The position numbers were made by a program, and so were the translations under genes. 38,901 nucleotides of DNA from an uncultured Eubacteriales bacterium (lineage in GTDB: Bacteria > Bacillota > Clostridia > Peptostreptococcales > Anaerovoracaceae): positions 1 to 38,901 of the forward strand of contig CADBKM010000013.1 of assembly GCA_902795265.1 (NCBI GenBank). The letters are read 5' to 3'. Position 1 is the stretch's first letter. Every line of letters begins with the position of its first letter. Shown here piece after piece: positions 15,060 to 23,125 of the stretch. The notes under the pieces were generated by a model that was not told the DNA's origin, made no database searches, and saw nothing but the letters and a program-made list of their open reading frames with translations.

Positions 15060-15417
15060 ATGAAGCGGGAACTGGAGCATTTTTATATAGGGTATTCATA
15101 CGGGGGAAATCAGGACTGGTTCAGGACTTTCATGATGCGAATCGGTGGCTGCGGTGCGGAGACTGCGTGTGACAGCAGCCTTAACTATAAAAAAACAGAT
15201 TGACTCAGGCTATCCGGTGCCGACTCTTATACTCAATCACAGAGATAAATCTCTTAAGGACTACGTCTGGCACTGGTTCCTGATAAACGGATATGAAGAG
15301 GCCGGCGATACGCTGATGGTGAAAGCCGTCACTTACAGCAGCAGCCAGTGGCTCGATCTAAGAAAACTATGGGAGACAGGACACTCAAAAAGAGGCGGAC
15401 TGATTTTATACAGAAAA
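15060..15417 (+). pseudogene. Decayed gene of an uncharacterised family, internal deletion
   Basis: From ATG 15060 one frame encodes EHFYIGYSYGGNQDWFRTF, then RIGGCGAETACDSS, and stops at 15201-15203. An adjacent frame, from about 15180, encodes KKQIDSGYPVPTLILNHRD, then VWHWFLINGYEEAG and MVKAVTYSSSQWLDL. In the intact family I remember, both blocks lie in one protein of about 200 residues, with around a hundred residues between them. Here the middle is gone and the frame has changed. The second block runs without a stop into the next gene. The family resembles Cys/His hydrolases (GGCGAETACD), but the function is not established. Confidence 0.6.
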
Positions 15418-15957
15418 ATGGAAGTGAATTATAAAGAACTTGAAAAGAACGTTTGCTATGTGATCAAAGAGCAGCACTTGAAACTGGGATTCAGCGAAAA
15501 CAGCAGATGGCTGTACTATCCGCTGAGCTCACTTAATTACATTCTGGGCACAGAATGCGATGCGGACGAAATGGTAAAGACTCTTGAGGGCTTCTTCGAA
15601 TACGCTGAAGACAGACTGGGCAAGGGAAAGGTGACATACAAAGGCGAGCGATTCTGTCTGCATATGGACCCTAAGGCATCGGTCTACGTACGTGACAATG
15701 TCGAAGATGAGCCGTTCCTTGTTGATCTTATCGGAGTGCTCGAAAAGCACGGAACTTCAATGGAAGAAGTGGTGGATGTATTCCGCAGATATTCAGACAG
15801 GGTACATGCGGAGGCAGCAGATAACGATGAGTTCGACATGATGGTATACTTCGAAGACGGTGAGCCTGATCCTTTCGTATACTGCCTGGCGGATGAAATG
15901 GGGCATATCACTTATCACAGGATGACCATGCCTGAACTGAAAGAAAGGCTGAAATAA
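15418..15957 (+). CDS. DUF3877 family protein
   Basis: From the internal ATG 15418 the product is 179 residues and matches DUF3877 over its length: KELEKNVCYVIKEQHLKLGF at the start, WLYYPLSSLNYILGT, a DRLGKGKVTYKGERFCLHM segment, and a C-terminal DNDEFDMMVYFEDGEPDPF followed by HITYHRMTMPEL. The family is found in Clostridia and has no known function. No ribosome binding site precedes ATG 15418. The frame is open upstream into the decayed gene back to GTG 15145, so the protein may be made as a fusion or poorly. Confidence 0.7.
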   Translation: MEVNYKELEKNVCYVIKEQHLKLGFSENSRWLYYPLSSLNYILGTECDADEMVKTLEGFFEYAEDRLGKGKVTYKGERFCLHMDPKASVYVRDNVEDEPFLVDLIGVLEKHGTSMEEVVDVFRRYSDRVHAEAADNDEFDMMVYFEDGEPDPFVYCLADEMGHITYHRMTMPELKERLK

Positions 15958-15961
15958 AACA

Positions 15962-16798
15962 TTGAGCGGCAAGCACGGAGAAAAAACAAATAAGCCGGTC
16001 GTTGCCATATGCTATGACTTCGATAAGACCCTTTCGCCTGATAACATGCAGGCGCAGGGCTATCTTCAGGCGATCAGATATGAGAATCAGGATGAATTCT
16101 GGCGCGAAACCATAGACCTTGCCAGAGAGAACGGAATGGACTCGAATCTTGCCTGGATGTATCTGATGCTTAAAGGTGCCCGCGGCAAGGAGATATTCAG
16201 GCGCGACATGCTTGCCCGCTACGGAGCAAAGGTAAAGCTCTATGACGGAGTAAGCGGATGGTTCGACCGCATCTGCCGGTACGGAGAAGAGCGCGGCATC
16301 AAAGTCGAGCACTATATACTTTCTTCCGGACTCAAAGAGATGATAGAAGGCACATGCATAGCGGATAAGTTCACGATGATATACGCGAGCTCATTCTACT
16401 ATGACGCGGATGGGGTGGCGGTGTGGCCTGCCCAGGTCGTGAACTATACCAACAAAACGCAGTACCTTTTCAGGATATCAAAGGGCGTGCTCGATATAAA
16501 CGACCCTGCAGTAAACGATTACTTCCCGCCCGATGAGATACGCGTGCCTTTCACGAACATGGTGTATATAGGCGACAGTGAAACAGACATACCGTGCATG
16601 AAGCTGGTCAACACATATAACGGATACTCGATCGGTGTATACGATCCTGTTACAAAAGATAAGAGCAAGGTGCTGAAGCTGCTCGAAGAAAACAGGATAG
16701 GCTATTACGCACCCGCGGATTATACCGACGGCTCTGAGATGGATGAACTGATAAAGAGCATAATCGACAGAACTGCGGATAAATACAGAACTGACTGA
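15962..16798 (+). CDS. HAD-family phosphatase
   Basis: The 278-residue product has motif I CYDFDKTLSPD near residues 19-29, with the two catalytic Asp residues, motif II ILSSGLKEM near 120, and motif IV YIGDSETDIPCM near 202. The Asp-Phe-Asp-Lys-Thr form of motif I and the long cap with MLARYGAKVKLYDGV place it with uncharacterised HAD proteins related to the phosphoserine-phosphatase-like group. The only reasonable start is TTG 15962, four bases after the DUF3877 stop, with AAAGG upstream inside that gene. The substrate is unknown. Confidence 0.8.
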   Translation: MSGKHGEKTNKPVVAICYDFDKTLSPDNMQAQGYLQAIRYENQDEFWRETIDLARENGMDSNLAWMYLMLKGARGKEIFRRDMLARYGAKVKLYDGVSGWFDRICRYGEERGIKVEHYILSSGLKEMIEGTCIADKFTMIYASSFYYDADGVAVWPAQVVNYTNKTQYLFRISKGVLDINDPAVNDYFPPDEIRVPFTNMVYIGDSETDIPCMKLVNTYNGYSIGVYDPVTKDKSKVLKLLEENRIGYYAPADYTDGSEMDELIKSIIDRTADKYRTD

Positions 16799-16814
16799 GA
16801 AAGGAGAATCAGGC

Positions 16815-17282
16815 ATGAAAACTCTGGTAGCATACTTTTCAGCAAGCGGAAATACCGCTTCACTCGCAAACAGGCTTGCAAAAGCAGCCGGCGCAGATCT
16901 TTTTGAGATAAAGCCGGAAAAGCCATATACTGACGCTGACTTAAAATGGACAAATCCGCTTGCGAGATGCAATAAGGAAAAAATCGGGAAAAAGGATGTA
17001 CCTATCGCTGATAAGATAGAAAACTTCGACGAATACGACATGATATATATCGGATTTCCGGTTTGGTACTATGCTGCTCCGAACATTATCGAGACATTCG
17101 TAAAGAGCTATGACTTCACCGGAAAGAAGGTCGCTCTCTTTGCAACTTCGGGAGGAAGCGATATCACTAAAGCTCCGGCAAAACTTCAGCCTCTCATGAA
17201 GGGAGAAATCGCAGATGCAAAGCTCTTCAGCCCTGATGCAAGCTTTGCCGAGCTCAACGTCTGGACAGGAAGTTTCAAGTAA
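16815..17282 (+). CDS. Flavodoxin
   Basis: This 155-residue FMN-binding electron carrier has the phosphate-binding loop YFSASGNTASLA near residues 7-18. FMN-ring contacts fit the IGFPVWYYAAPNII segment (about 77-90) and FATSGGSDI (about 110). Length and motifs match the short, reductase-like flavodoxins often annotated as general stress or NAD(P)H-related in Clostridia. AAGGAG lies before ATG 16815. The next gene begins one base after its stop. Confidence 0.88.
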   Translation: MKTLVAYFSASGNTASLANRLAKAAGADLFEIKPEKPYTDADLKWTNPLARCNKEKIGKKDVPIADKIENFDEYDMIYIGFPVWYYAAPNIIETFVKSYDFTGKKVALFATSGGSDITKAPAKLQPLMKGEIADAKLFSPDASFAELNVWTGSFK

Positions 17283-17283
17283 T

Positions 17284-17895
17284 ATGCTGTACATAATACG
17301 ACACGGAAAAACCGAAATGAATTCGAAGATGCTCATGCAGGGCAGGAGCGATATCCCTCTCAATGAGACGGGGATCGCACAGGCGGAGGAAGCCGCGCTG
17401 CGCTTTGCTGACATGGGCGTGCATATCGACAAGGTGTATACCAGCCCTCTGATAAGAGCTGTTCAGACAGCAGAGCGGATAGCCCCCGATGCCGAAGTGG
17501 TCATCGACAACAGACTCATAGAAATGGACTATGGCCCATATGAGGGCATGGATCTCCGGAATCCGGCTCCCGAAGTAATGGATTTCTTCATGGACTTTGT
17601 AAATGTGCCGGCCCCGGCGGGGATGGAGCCGCTTCCTGATGTCGTGAAGAGACTAGGCACTTTCCTTGAGGATATCGCTGAGGAAGCTGAGCGCTGCAAC
17701 GTGCTCGTATCCACTCATGCGATAGCCATGAAAGGGGCACTCGAGTATTTGACACCTGAGTCCCGCGGAGGCTACTGGGCGAAGAATATAGGCAATTGCG
17801 ACATTTACGCTGCCTCGGTCGAGGACGGATCCTATACAATCCCGGTCTGCCTTGAAGACGGCAAAGACCGGTGGGAGGGTACGGAACAGAATTAG
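17284..17895 (+). CDS. Histidine phosphatase family protein
   Basis: From ATG 17284 the protein is 203 residues. The phosphohistidine motif IIRHGKTEMN opens at residue 4, so the longer frame from 17215 is not the real start. Further family features are LNETGIAQAEEAA, YTSPLIRAVQTAERI, the Glu in RLIEMDYGPYEGM and the second His in VSTHAIAMK. Likely substrates are small phosphorylated metabolites (phosphoglycerate mutase-like or alpha-ribazole phosphatase-like). It follows the flavodoxin gene by one base. Confidence 0.9.
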   Translation: MLYIIRHGKTEMNSKMLMQGRSDIPLNETGIAQAEEAALRFADMGVHIDKVYTSPLIRAVQTAERIAPDAEVVIDNRLIEMDYGPYEGMDLRNPAPEVMDFFMDFVNVPAPAGMEPLPDVVKRLGTFLEDIAEEAERCNVLVSTHAIAMKGALEYLTPESRGGYWAKNIGNCDIYAASVEDGSYTIPVCLEDGKDRWEGTEQN

Positions 17896-17924
17896 TTATA
17901 TAAATCAATGATGAAGAGGAAAAT

Positions 17925-18218
17925 ATGATAACAGGAAAACAGAGAAGTGAACTTAAAAAGCTGGCGCAGGAGCTCAGACCAACTGTAATGATAGGCAAGG
18001 AAGATATCACGCCTTCAGTGATCTCGGCCATAGATGACTATCTGAGCGCTCACGAACTGGTCAAAGTGCAGATCCAGGAAGGGTCGCTGATGGAGCCTAA
18101 AGAGGCAGCGAATCAGATCGCTGATGAACTCGGTGCCGAATTCGTGCAGGCCATCGGCAGAAGATTCGTTCTTTACAGACGCGCATCTGATCCGGACAAA
18201 AGAAAGATCTTTATCTGA
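17925..18218 (+). CDS. yhbY: YhbY-family ribosome assembly RNA-binding protein
   Basis: This 97-residue CRM-domain protein associates with the pre-50S particle. It shows TGKQRSELKKLAQ at residues 3-15, MIGKEDITPSVI near 22, the HELVKVQI strand near 44, and the terminal GRRFVLYR near 78. It has the expected single-domain length. GAGGAAAA lies before ATG 17925. The C-terminal 15 residues (SDPDKRKIFI) are basic and variable in the family. Confidence 0.92.
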   Translation: MITGKQRSELKKLAQELRPTVMIGKEDITPSVISAIDDYLSAHELVKVQIQEGSLMEPKEAANQIADELGAEFVQAIGRRFVLYRRASDPDKRKIFI

Positions 18219-18256
18219 TTATCAATGAGCAAGGAGGCTGCTGAACAGCCACCGGC

Positions 18257-19333
18257 ATGATGAAAAAGCTTAACTGGATCGAGATAACAAGTTTATATAT
18301 AGGTATCATAATGGGCGCCGGCTTTGCTTCCGGAAGAGAGTGCTGGCAGTTCTTTGGCGTATTCGGAAATAAAGGGTATTACGGAGCTGCAGCAAGTACC
18401 GCATGTTTTGTGATAATTGCGTGCATGCTTACCTACATCGCCCGCAGCAAGGGCACGGCTGATCTGGGACGCCTGATTTGTCCGATAGAAAACAGCTTTG
18501 CGTATGAAGCTGTAGGATGGGTAGTGGCAATAATTTATTATTCAATGATCATTGCCATGACGGCAGCAGGGGGATCATTGCTCAACCAGCAGTTCGGAAT
18601 CAGTAAAGCAGCCGGCGGCGTAGTGATAGCAGCACTTTGTATATTTACAGTACTTGGTGATTTTGAGCGCGTATCGCGGATTTTCAGACTGATAGTTCCG
18701 GTGCTGTTTACAGTGGGTATCGTGACCATCCTGCTGACTATACGTGCAGGCTTCAGCCAGAGCGGAGCCGTGTCGTTCACTCCGGGGCGCATGTCGCCTA
18801 ACTGGCCGGTATCGGCAGTCGTATTCATGGCGTATAACACGATAGGCATGATCGCAATGGCTGGGAGCTGCGCCATGAACGCAAAGGACAGGAAAAACGC
18901 GTATGCCGGCGCAATATCAGGCACGCTTTGCCTTGGCGCTTTGACGATACTCCTGCTTCGCGCGATCCTCTGCGACATGGAATTCAGTTCGGGGCTCGAT
19001 CTTCCGATGCTTGGATTTGCCGGGAGGATCTCACCGGTGCTAAGCATTATCTACGCTGTAATTCTTTACGGTGCGGTGTACTCAACAGGCGCAAGCACAT
19101 ATTACGGATTCAGCACAAAACTGAAAAACGGCAGATACAAAAAATGGATCATCACCGGCGGCGCCATAGCGGGATTTCTTCTGGGGCTCACCGGTTTTAA
19201 GCGCCTGGTCGAATTTTTGTATCCGGCTCAGGGATATATAGGAATAATATTTATAATCATGATCGTTATCAATTTCTGCAGGGAGCTGAAAGGACCTGCA
19301 CCGGTCAGGATGGGAGACAGCAATGAACAGTGA
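18257..19333 (+). CDS. YkvI-family membrane protein
   Basis: The 358-residue protein has about ten membrane helices. It starts with IEITSLYIGIIMGAGFASGRE, the conserved opening of the YkvI family, distantly related to amino-acid or sodium symporters. Other features are VFMAYNTIGMIAMAG and LYGAVYSTGASTYYGF. AAGGAGGC stands before ATG 18257, with an alternative ATG at 18260. Its last 11 nt overlap larB, so the two are probably translated together. The substrate is unknown; a link to the nickel-pincer pathway is only suggested by position. Confidence 0.82.
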   Translation: MMKKLNWIEITSLYIGIIMGAGFASGRECWQFFGVFGNKGYYGAAASTACFVIIACMLTYIARSKGTADLGRLICPIENSFAYEAVGWVVAIIYYSMIIAMTAAGGSLLNQQFGISKAAGGVVIAALCIFTVLGDFERVSRIFRLIVPVLFTVGIVTILLTIRAGFSQSGAVSFTPGRMSPNWPVSAVVFMAYNTIGMIAMAGSCAMNAKDRKNAYAGAISGTLCLGALTILLLRAILCDMEFSSGLDLPMLGFAGRISPVLSIIYAVILYGAVYSTGASTYYGFSTKLKNGRYKKWIITGGAIAGFLLGLTGFKRLVEFLYPAQGYIGIIFIIMIVINFCRELKGPAPVRMGDSNEQ

Positions 19334-20078
19334 GACAAGAATAATACTGGAAGCTCTCGAAAGGGGTGAGATAAGCGTGGATGAGGCTCTCACACGCATA
19401 AAGACCGAACCTTTCGAAGATATAGGCTACGCAATGGTCGACCTTCACAGAAAGGTGATGCAGGGCTCTGCTGAGGTCATATACGGAGAGAGCAAAACTG
19501 CAGAGCAGATAGTCGGGATCGTGAGCGTTCTGGCAGATAAAGGCCAGCTGCCGATACTTGTCACCAGGATCGATGAGGATAAAGCTGCAGCTCTGGCAAA
19601 AAAGTTCAGTACTGATTACAGCAAGGAAGCCCGTATTGCAGTCATCGGGGAAAAGCCTGAACCGAACGGTATCGGAACCATAGTCATTGCTACCGGAGGC
19701 ACAAGCGATATTCCGGTTGCCGAGGAGGCTGCTATCACAGCCGAAACTCTCGGCAATGAGGTGATAAGGCTCTACGATGTCGGTGTTGCGGGAATCCACA
19801 GACTCCTGGCACATAAGGAATATATCACTCAGGCGTCAGTAATTATTACCGTGGCGGGAATGGAGGGCGCTCTTGCAAGTGTCGTGGGCGGCCTTGCTGA
19901 CTGCCCGGTGATCGCTGTCCCAACCAGTGTAGGTTACGGAGCTTCTTTCGGCGGCCTTTCGGCTCTTCTTTCAATGCTTAACTCATGCGCAAGCGGTGTA
20001 GCCTGCGTAAACATAGATAACGGATTCGGAGCGGGCTATATGGCAAGCCGCATCAACCATATGGAGGTTCGGAAATGA
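19323..20078 (+). CDS. larB: Nickel-pincer cofactor biosynthesis protein LarB
   Basis: LarB carboxylates and hydrolyses nicotinic acid adenine dinucleotide, the first step to the nickel-pincer nucleotide of lactate racemase and related enzymes. The 251 residues match the AIR-carboxylase-like family: an N-terminal helical region with LERGEISVDEALTRIK, then IVIATGGTSDIPVAEEA near residue 120, DVGVAGIHRLL near 158, and VPTSVGYGASFGGLSALLSM near 205. It overlaps ykvI by 11 nt and larC by 4 nt (ATGA). No larA or larE lies in the window. Confidence 0.93.
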   Translation: MNSETRIILEALERGEISVDEALTRIKTEPFEDIGYAMVDLHRKVMQGSAEVIYGESKTAEQIVGIVSVLADKGQLPILVTRIDEDKAAALAKKFSTDYSKEARIAVIGEKPEPNGIGTIVIATGGTSDIPVAEEAAITAETLGNEVIRLYDVGVAGIHRLLAHKEYITQASVIITVAGMEGALASVVGGLADCPVIAVPTSVGYGASFGGLSALLSMLNSCASGVACVNIDNGFGAGYMASRINHMEVRK

Positions 20079-20869
20079 AAGTGATGCATATAGACTGCAG
20101 CATGGGAGCGGCGGGAGACATGCTGACAGGAGCGCTTCTGGAGCTCCTTGATGAAGACGCGCGCAGATGCTTTGTGGAAGAGTTCAACGCGCTTGGCATA
20201 CCCGGCGTAGTCATGGAGACTGAACCTTCGGTCAAGTGCGGGGTGAGCGGCACGCATGTGCATATACTGGTTAACGGCATCGAGGAAGATGAGCACATGC
20301 ATGATGATCATCACCATCATCACAATGACCATCATCACCATCACGGTCACCATACCCACAACGGAGTACATGAGATAGAGCATATAGTCAGGGATCACCT
20401 GGAATTGCCCGAAAACGTTAAAGATAATATCCTTAAGGTGTACGACATAATCGCGGATGCTGAGAGCAGGGCTCACGGAGTGCCGGTAAGCGATGTGCAC
20501 TTCCATGAAGTCGGAACGATGGATGCCATAGCGGACGTTACGGCAGTATGCATGCTGATAGACCGCATCAAACCGCAGAGAATAACTGCATCGCCGGTGA
20601 ATGTCGGAGGGGGTACGGTCAGATGTGCTCATGGAGTATTGCCTGTTCCTGCTCCTGCGACTGCGAACATCCTTGAAGGGATCCCTTCGTACTCCGGTGA
20701 CATCAAAAGCGAACTGTGTACGCCTACCGGCGCAGCTCTTCTCAGACATTTCGCTGATGAGTTTGGTGATATGCCTGCAATGACAGAAGAACGCTGCGGA
20801 CATGGAATGGGAACAAAGAATTTTGAGCGCGCGAACTGCGTAAAAATCATACTTGGGGAAACGCTCTGA
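20075..20869 (+). CDS. larC1: LarC N-terminal part (LarC1) only
   Basis: LarC inserts nickel into the pincer nucleotide. This 264-residue ORF covers only the N-terminal part: HIDCSMGAAGDMLTGALLEL at residues 5-24, a His-rich loop (about residues 70-95, over a dozen His, presumably nickel-binding), VSDVHFHEVGTMDAIAD near 145, and CTPTGAALLRHFADEFGDMP near 210. Complete LarC is about 400 or more residues, and in lactobacilli the second part is reached by frameshifting. Here none of the three forward frames after 20869 shows LarC2-like sequence. A separate larC2 elsewhere is the likely explanation. Confidence 0.9.
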   Translation: MKVMHIDCSMGAAGDMLTGALLELLDEDARRCFVEEFNALGIPGVVMETEPSVKCGVSGTHVHILVNGIEEDEHMHDDHHHHHNDHHHHHGHHTHNGVHEIEHIVRDHLELPENVKDNILKVYDIIADAESRAHGVPVSDVHFHEVGTMDAIADVTAVCMLIDRIKPQRITASPVNVGGGTVRCAHGVLPVPAPATANILEGIPSYSGDIKSELCTPTGAALLRHFADEFGDMPAMTEERCGHGMGTKNFERANCVKIILGETL

Positions 20870-20882
20870 TCAGCTGTTTTTA

Positions 20883-20912
20883 TTGACCGAAAAGAGCGCA
20901 GAGCGATATAAT
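20883..20912 (+). promoter_or_regulatory. Promoter of the coiled-coil repeat protein gene
   Basis: TTGACC (20883-20888), an 18-bp spacer and TATAAT (20907-20912) lie about 55 bp before the ATG. Confidence 0.75.
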
Positions 20913-20969
20913 TATTTCGTAAAAGATTTCTCCCGGCCATAATGGCGGTAATAAGAAAAGAGGTGCAAA

Positions 20970-21488
20970 ATGGGATTACTCGATAAGATCACAGGCAAGG
21001 AAGCTAAGGAAAAAGCTGAAGCTGAAGCTAAGGCAGCAGCAGAAAAGGCTGCAGCTGAGAAGGCTGAAGCTGCAAAAGCAAGACAGGAAGCTTATGAAGC
21101 TAAGATGGCTGCTGTAAAAGAGCAGCAGGAAATCAAAGTAGCTGAGGCTAAGGCAACTGCAGAAAAGGCTGCAGAAGAGGCAGAGAAGAAGGTTGCTGAA
21201 GCAAAGAAGGCTGCAAACGAGGCATTCAAACTCGTAGTTGACGGTAAGTGGGGCCCTAAGTCGATCAAGGCTACACAGCATCTCCTCGGAGTAGCTGAAG
21301 ACGGAATCTGCGGAACCGAAACTATCAAAGCTATCCAGAAAAAGGTCGGTGCAGATGCTGATGGTGTCTGGGGAACACAGACATCGAAGGCTATGCAGAA
21401 ATTCCTGGGTGTAACCGTTGACGGTGTTGCAGGCCCAGAGACATTCAAGGCTTGGCAGAAATGGGTCAACAAAGAGCTCGGATTCTAA
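20970..21488 (+). CDS. Coiled-coil protein with four peptidoglycan-binding-like repeats, no signal peptide
   Basis: The protein has 172 residues. MGLLDKI at the N-terminus could be a short amphipathic helix. Residues 8-86 are almost only Ala, Glu, Lys and Gln, a long charged coiled coil. Residues 88-167 are four repeats of exactly 20 residues with the pattern DGxxGxxTxKAxQKxxG (DGKWGPKSIKATQHLLG, DGICGTETIKAIQKKVG, DGVWGTQTSKAMQKFLG, DGVAGPETFKAWQKWVN), like the PG_binding_1 turn-helix unit. No signal sequence or membrane segment is visible. Codon use is strongly biased, resembling that of gap and hup, and it has its own promoter and terminator, so it is probably abundant. I know no named family for the whole protein. 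Confidence 0.8.
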   Translation: MGLLDKITGKEAKEKAEAEAKAAAEKAAAEKAEAAKARQEAYEAKMAAVKEQQEIKVAEAKATAEKAAEEAEKKVAEAKKAANEAFKLVVDGKWGPKSIKATQHLLGVAEDGICGTETIKAIQKKVGADADGVWGTQTSKAMQKFLGVTVDGVAGPETFKAWQKWVNKELGF

Positions 21489-21522
21489 ACAGTTCAGCTT
21501 ATTCAGTTAAAATGTAAAATAT

Positions 21523-21552
21523 AGTCTCCGCAGTTTTGCGGAGACTTTTTTT
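21523..21552 (+). terminator. Strong rho-independent terminator
   Basis: AGTCTCCGCA (21523-21532) and TGCGGAGACT (21537-21546) form a perfect 10-bp stem with a GTTT loop, followed by seven T. Confidence 0.95.
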
Positions 21553-21630
21553 GTGTTTCTATGTGAGCCCGCATGTGATAAAATACCAAAGATATATTTT
21601 ACGAAATGAATCACGGAGGTTTGATCAATA

Positions 21631-21855
21631 GTGGATATTTATGAAGAAATCGAACTGTCTGGCTGCCCGTACTGCGGAGGCGCAGGGCTCCTTGATGACG
21701 GAAACGGCTGGTGCTGGACTGTTACCTGCATGGACTGCGGTTCACAGACAGGAGAATTCGCGTACAACGGTGATGATGACAGACTGGAGGCTGCCCGTAA
21801 AGCTGCCCAGGTCTGGAATATGGGCAAGGTCATCAGAAGCGATCTCGGAGAATAG
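21631..21855 (+). CDS. Small Lar-like zinc-ribbon protein
   Basis: This 74-residue ORF starts at GTG 21631 with CGGAGG about 12 bases upstream. It has GCPYCGGAG near residues 11-19 and VTCMDCGSQTGEF near 31-43, two CxxC pairs around a Trp-rich strand, and ends with AARKAAQVWNMG. This is the pattern of small Lar-type (restriction alleviation-like) proteins, common in phages and in many Bacillota genomes. The zinc ribbon is clear; an anti-restriction role is not shown. It stands alone between two transcription units. Confidence 0.7.
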   Translation: MDIYEEIELSGCPYCGGAGLLDDGNGWCWTVTCMDCGSQTGEFAYNGDDDRLEAARKAAQVWNMGKVIRSDLGE

Positions 21856-21896
21856 GGAAATAAAACAAAAAAATACACGCAAATTTGGCGTTTATA

Positions 21897-21925
21897 TTGA
21901 GAAACACTCCATGTAGTGTTAGAAT
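21897..21925 (+). promoter_or_regulatory. gap promoter
   Basis: TTGAGA (21897-21902), a 17-bp spacer and TAGAAT (21920-21925) lie 75 bp upstream of the ATG. CACTCCATGTAGTG (21905-21918) in the spacer is an imperfect palindrome that could be a regulator site. Confidence 0.65.
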
Positions 21926-21999
21926 GTCACGGTACGTGATAATAATAACTATTAATTCTATAAACATGGGTCAGAACGATCCAAAGGAGGAACCAACTA

Positions 22000-23010
22000 A
22001 TGAGAGTAGCAATTAACGGATTCGGCCGCATTGGTAGACTTTCTTTCAGAAAGCTTTACAAAGAAGAAGACATCGAGATCGTTGCTATCAACGACCTCAC
22101 AAGCCCGCATATGCTCGCTTATCTTCTCAGAAACGACAGTGTTCAGAAGAGATTCGATGCTGAAGTTGAAGAGGCAGAGAACGGCATCCTCGTAGACGGC
22201 AAGCTCTTCCCGGTTTATGCTGAGGCAGACGCAAGCAAGCTCCCTTGGGGAGAACTCGATATCGACGTAGTACTCGAGTGCACAGGTTTCTACACATCAA
22301 AGGCTAAATCGCAGGCTCACATCGATGCCGGCGCAAAGAAGGTTCTCATTTCTGCTCCTGCAGGCAACGACCTTCCTACAATCGTATACGGAGTTAACCA
22401 CGAAACACTGACTGCTGAGGATACAATCGTTTCCGGCGCTTCCTGCACAACAAACTGCCTCGCTCCTATGGCTAAGGCACTTGCTGACTACAGAGAGCTC
22501 AGAACAGGTTTCATGACAACTATCCACGCTTACACAGGTGACCAGATGATCCTCGACGGACCACACAGAAAGGGTGACCTCAGAAGAGCAAGAGCAGGAG
22601 CTGTCAACATCGTTCCTAACAGCACAGGTGCTGCAAAGGCTATCGGTCTTGTAATTCCTGAACTCGCCGGCAAGCTGATCGGATCCGCTCAGAGAGTTCC
22701 TGTTCCATCAGGCTCCATCACTATCCTTGATGCAACACTCAAAGATATGTCCGACACAGTTTCCGTTGAGGGAATCAACGAGGCAATGAAAAATGCTGTT
22801 TCCGAGTCCTACGGATACACTGAAGAAGAGATCGTTTCGAGCGACGTTATCGGAATGAGCTACGGTTCACTCTTCGACGCTACTCAGACACTCGCTCAGC
22901 AGTGCGGAACACACATCTTCGAGGTAAGAGTAGTTGCTTGGTACGACAACGAGATGAGCTATGTAAGCCAGCTCTGCAGAACACTCAAGCACATGGGAAC
23001 ACTTATCTAG
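22000..23010 (+). CDS. gap: Glyceraldehyde-3-phosphate dehydrogenase
   Basis: This 336-residue glycolytic enzyme oxidises glyceraldehyde 3-phosphate to 1,3-bisphosphoglycerate with NAD. The NAD fold opens with [15 protein letters not shown]. Catalytic Cys149 is in [12 protein letters not shown] and the general-base His is in [10 protein letters not shown]. Late features are [10 protein letters not shown] and [12 protein letters not shown]. The normal PHPKGD-like segment reads [15 protein letters not shown], a minor variation. A strong site (AAAGGAGG) precedes the ATG, and codon bias is that of a highly expressed gene. It is monocistronic, with its own promoter and terminator. Confidence 0.98.
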   Translation: MRVAINGFGRIGRLSFRKLYKEEDIEIVAINDLTSPHMLAYLLRNDSVQKRFDAEVEEAENGILVDGKLFPVYAEADASKLPWGELDIDVVLECTGFYTSKAKSQAHIDAGAKKVLISAPAGNDLPTIVYGVNHETLTAEDTIVSGASCTTNCLAPMAKALADYRELRTGFMTTIHAYTGDQMILDGPHRKGDLRRARAGAVNIVPNSTGAAKAIGLVIPELAGKLIGSAQRVPVPSGSITILDATLKDMSDTVSVEGINEAMKNAVSESYGYTEEEIVSSDVIGMSYGSLFDATQTLAQQCGTHIFEVRVVAWYDNEMSYVSQLCRTLKHMGTLI

Positions 23011-23040
23011 TCTCAGACAGCTGATAATAATCCAAAAGAT

Positions 23041-23070
23041 AAACTCCGGTGTATATACCGGAGTTTTCTT
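23041..23070 (+). terminator. Terminator after gap
   Basis: AAACTCCGGT (23041-23050) pairs with ACCGGAGTTT, with a short loop, followed by TCTT. Confidence 0.9.
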
Positions 23071-23125
23071 ATGCCGAAATGTGATATTATTAGCAGGAAC
23101 AAATATCTGAAAAGAGGTAAGGACT

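Noticed and set aside
20036-20803. A 255-residue minus-strand ORF rich in Met and Val
   Set aside because: It is antisense to larB and larC1 and its low-complexity part mirrors the His codons of LarC.
20869-20970. Frameshift from LarC1 into LarC2, as in lactobacilli
   Set aside because: None of the forward frames after the LarC1 stop contains LarC2-like sequence, and a new promoter begins within 15 bp.
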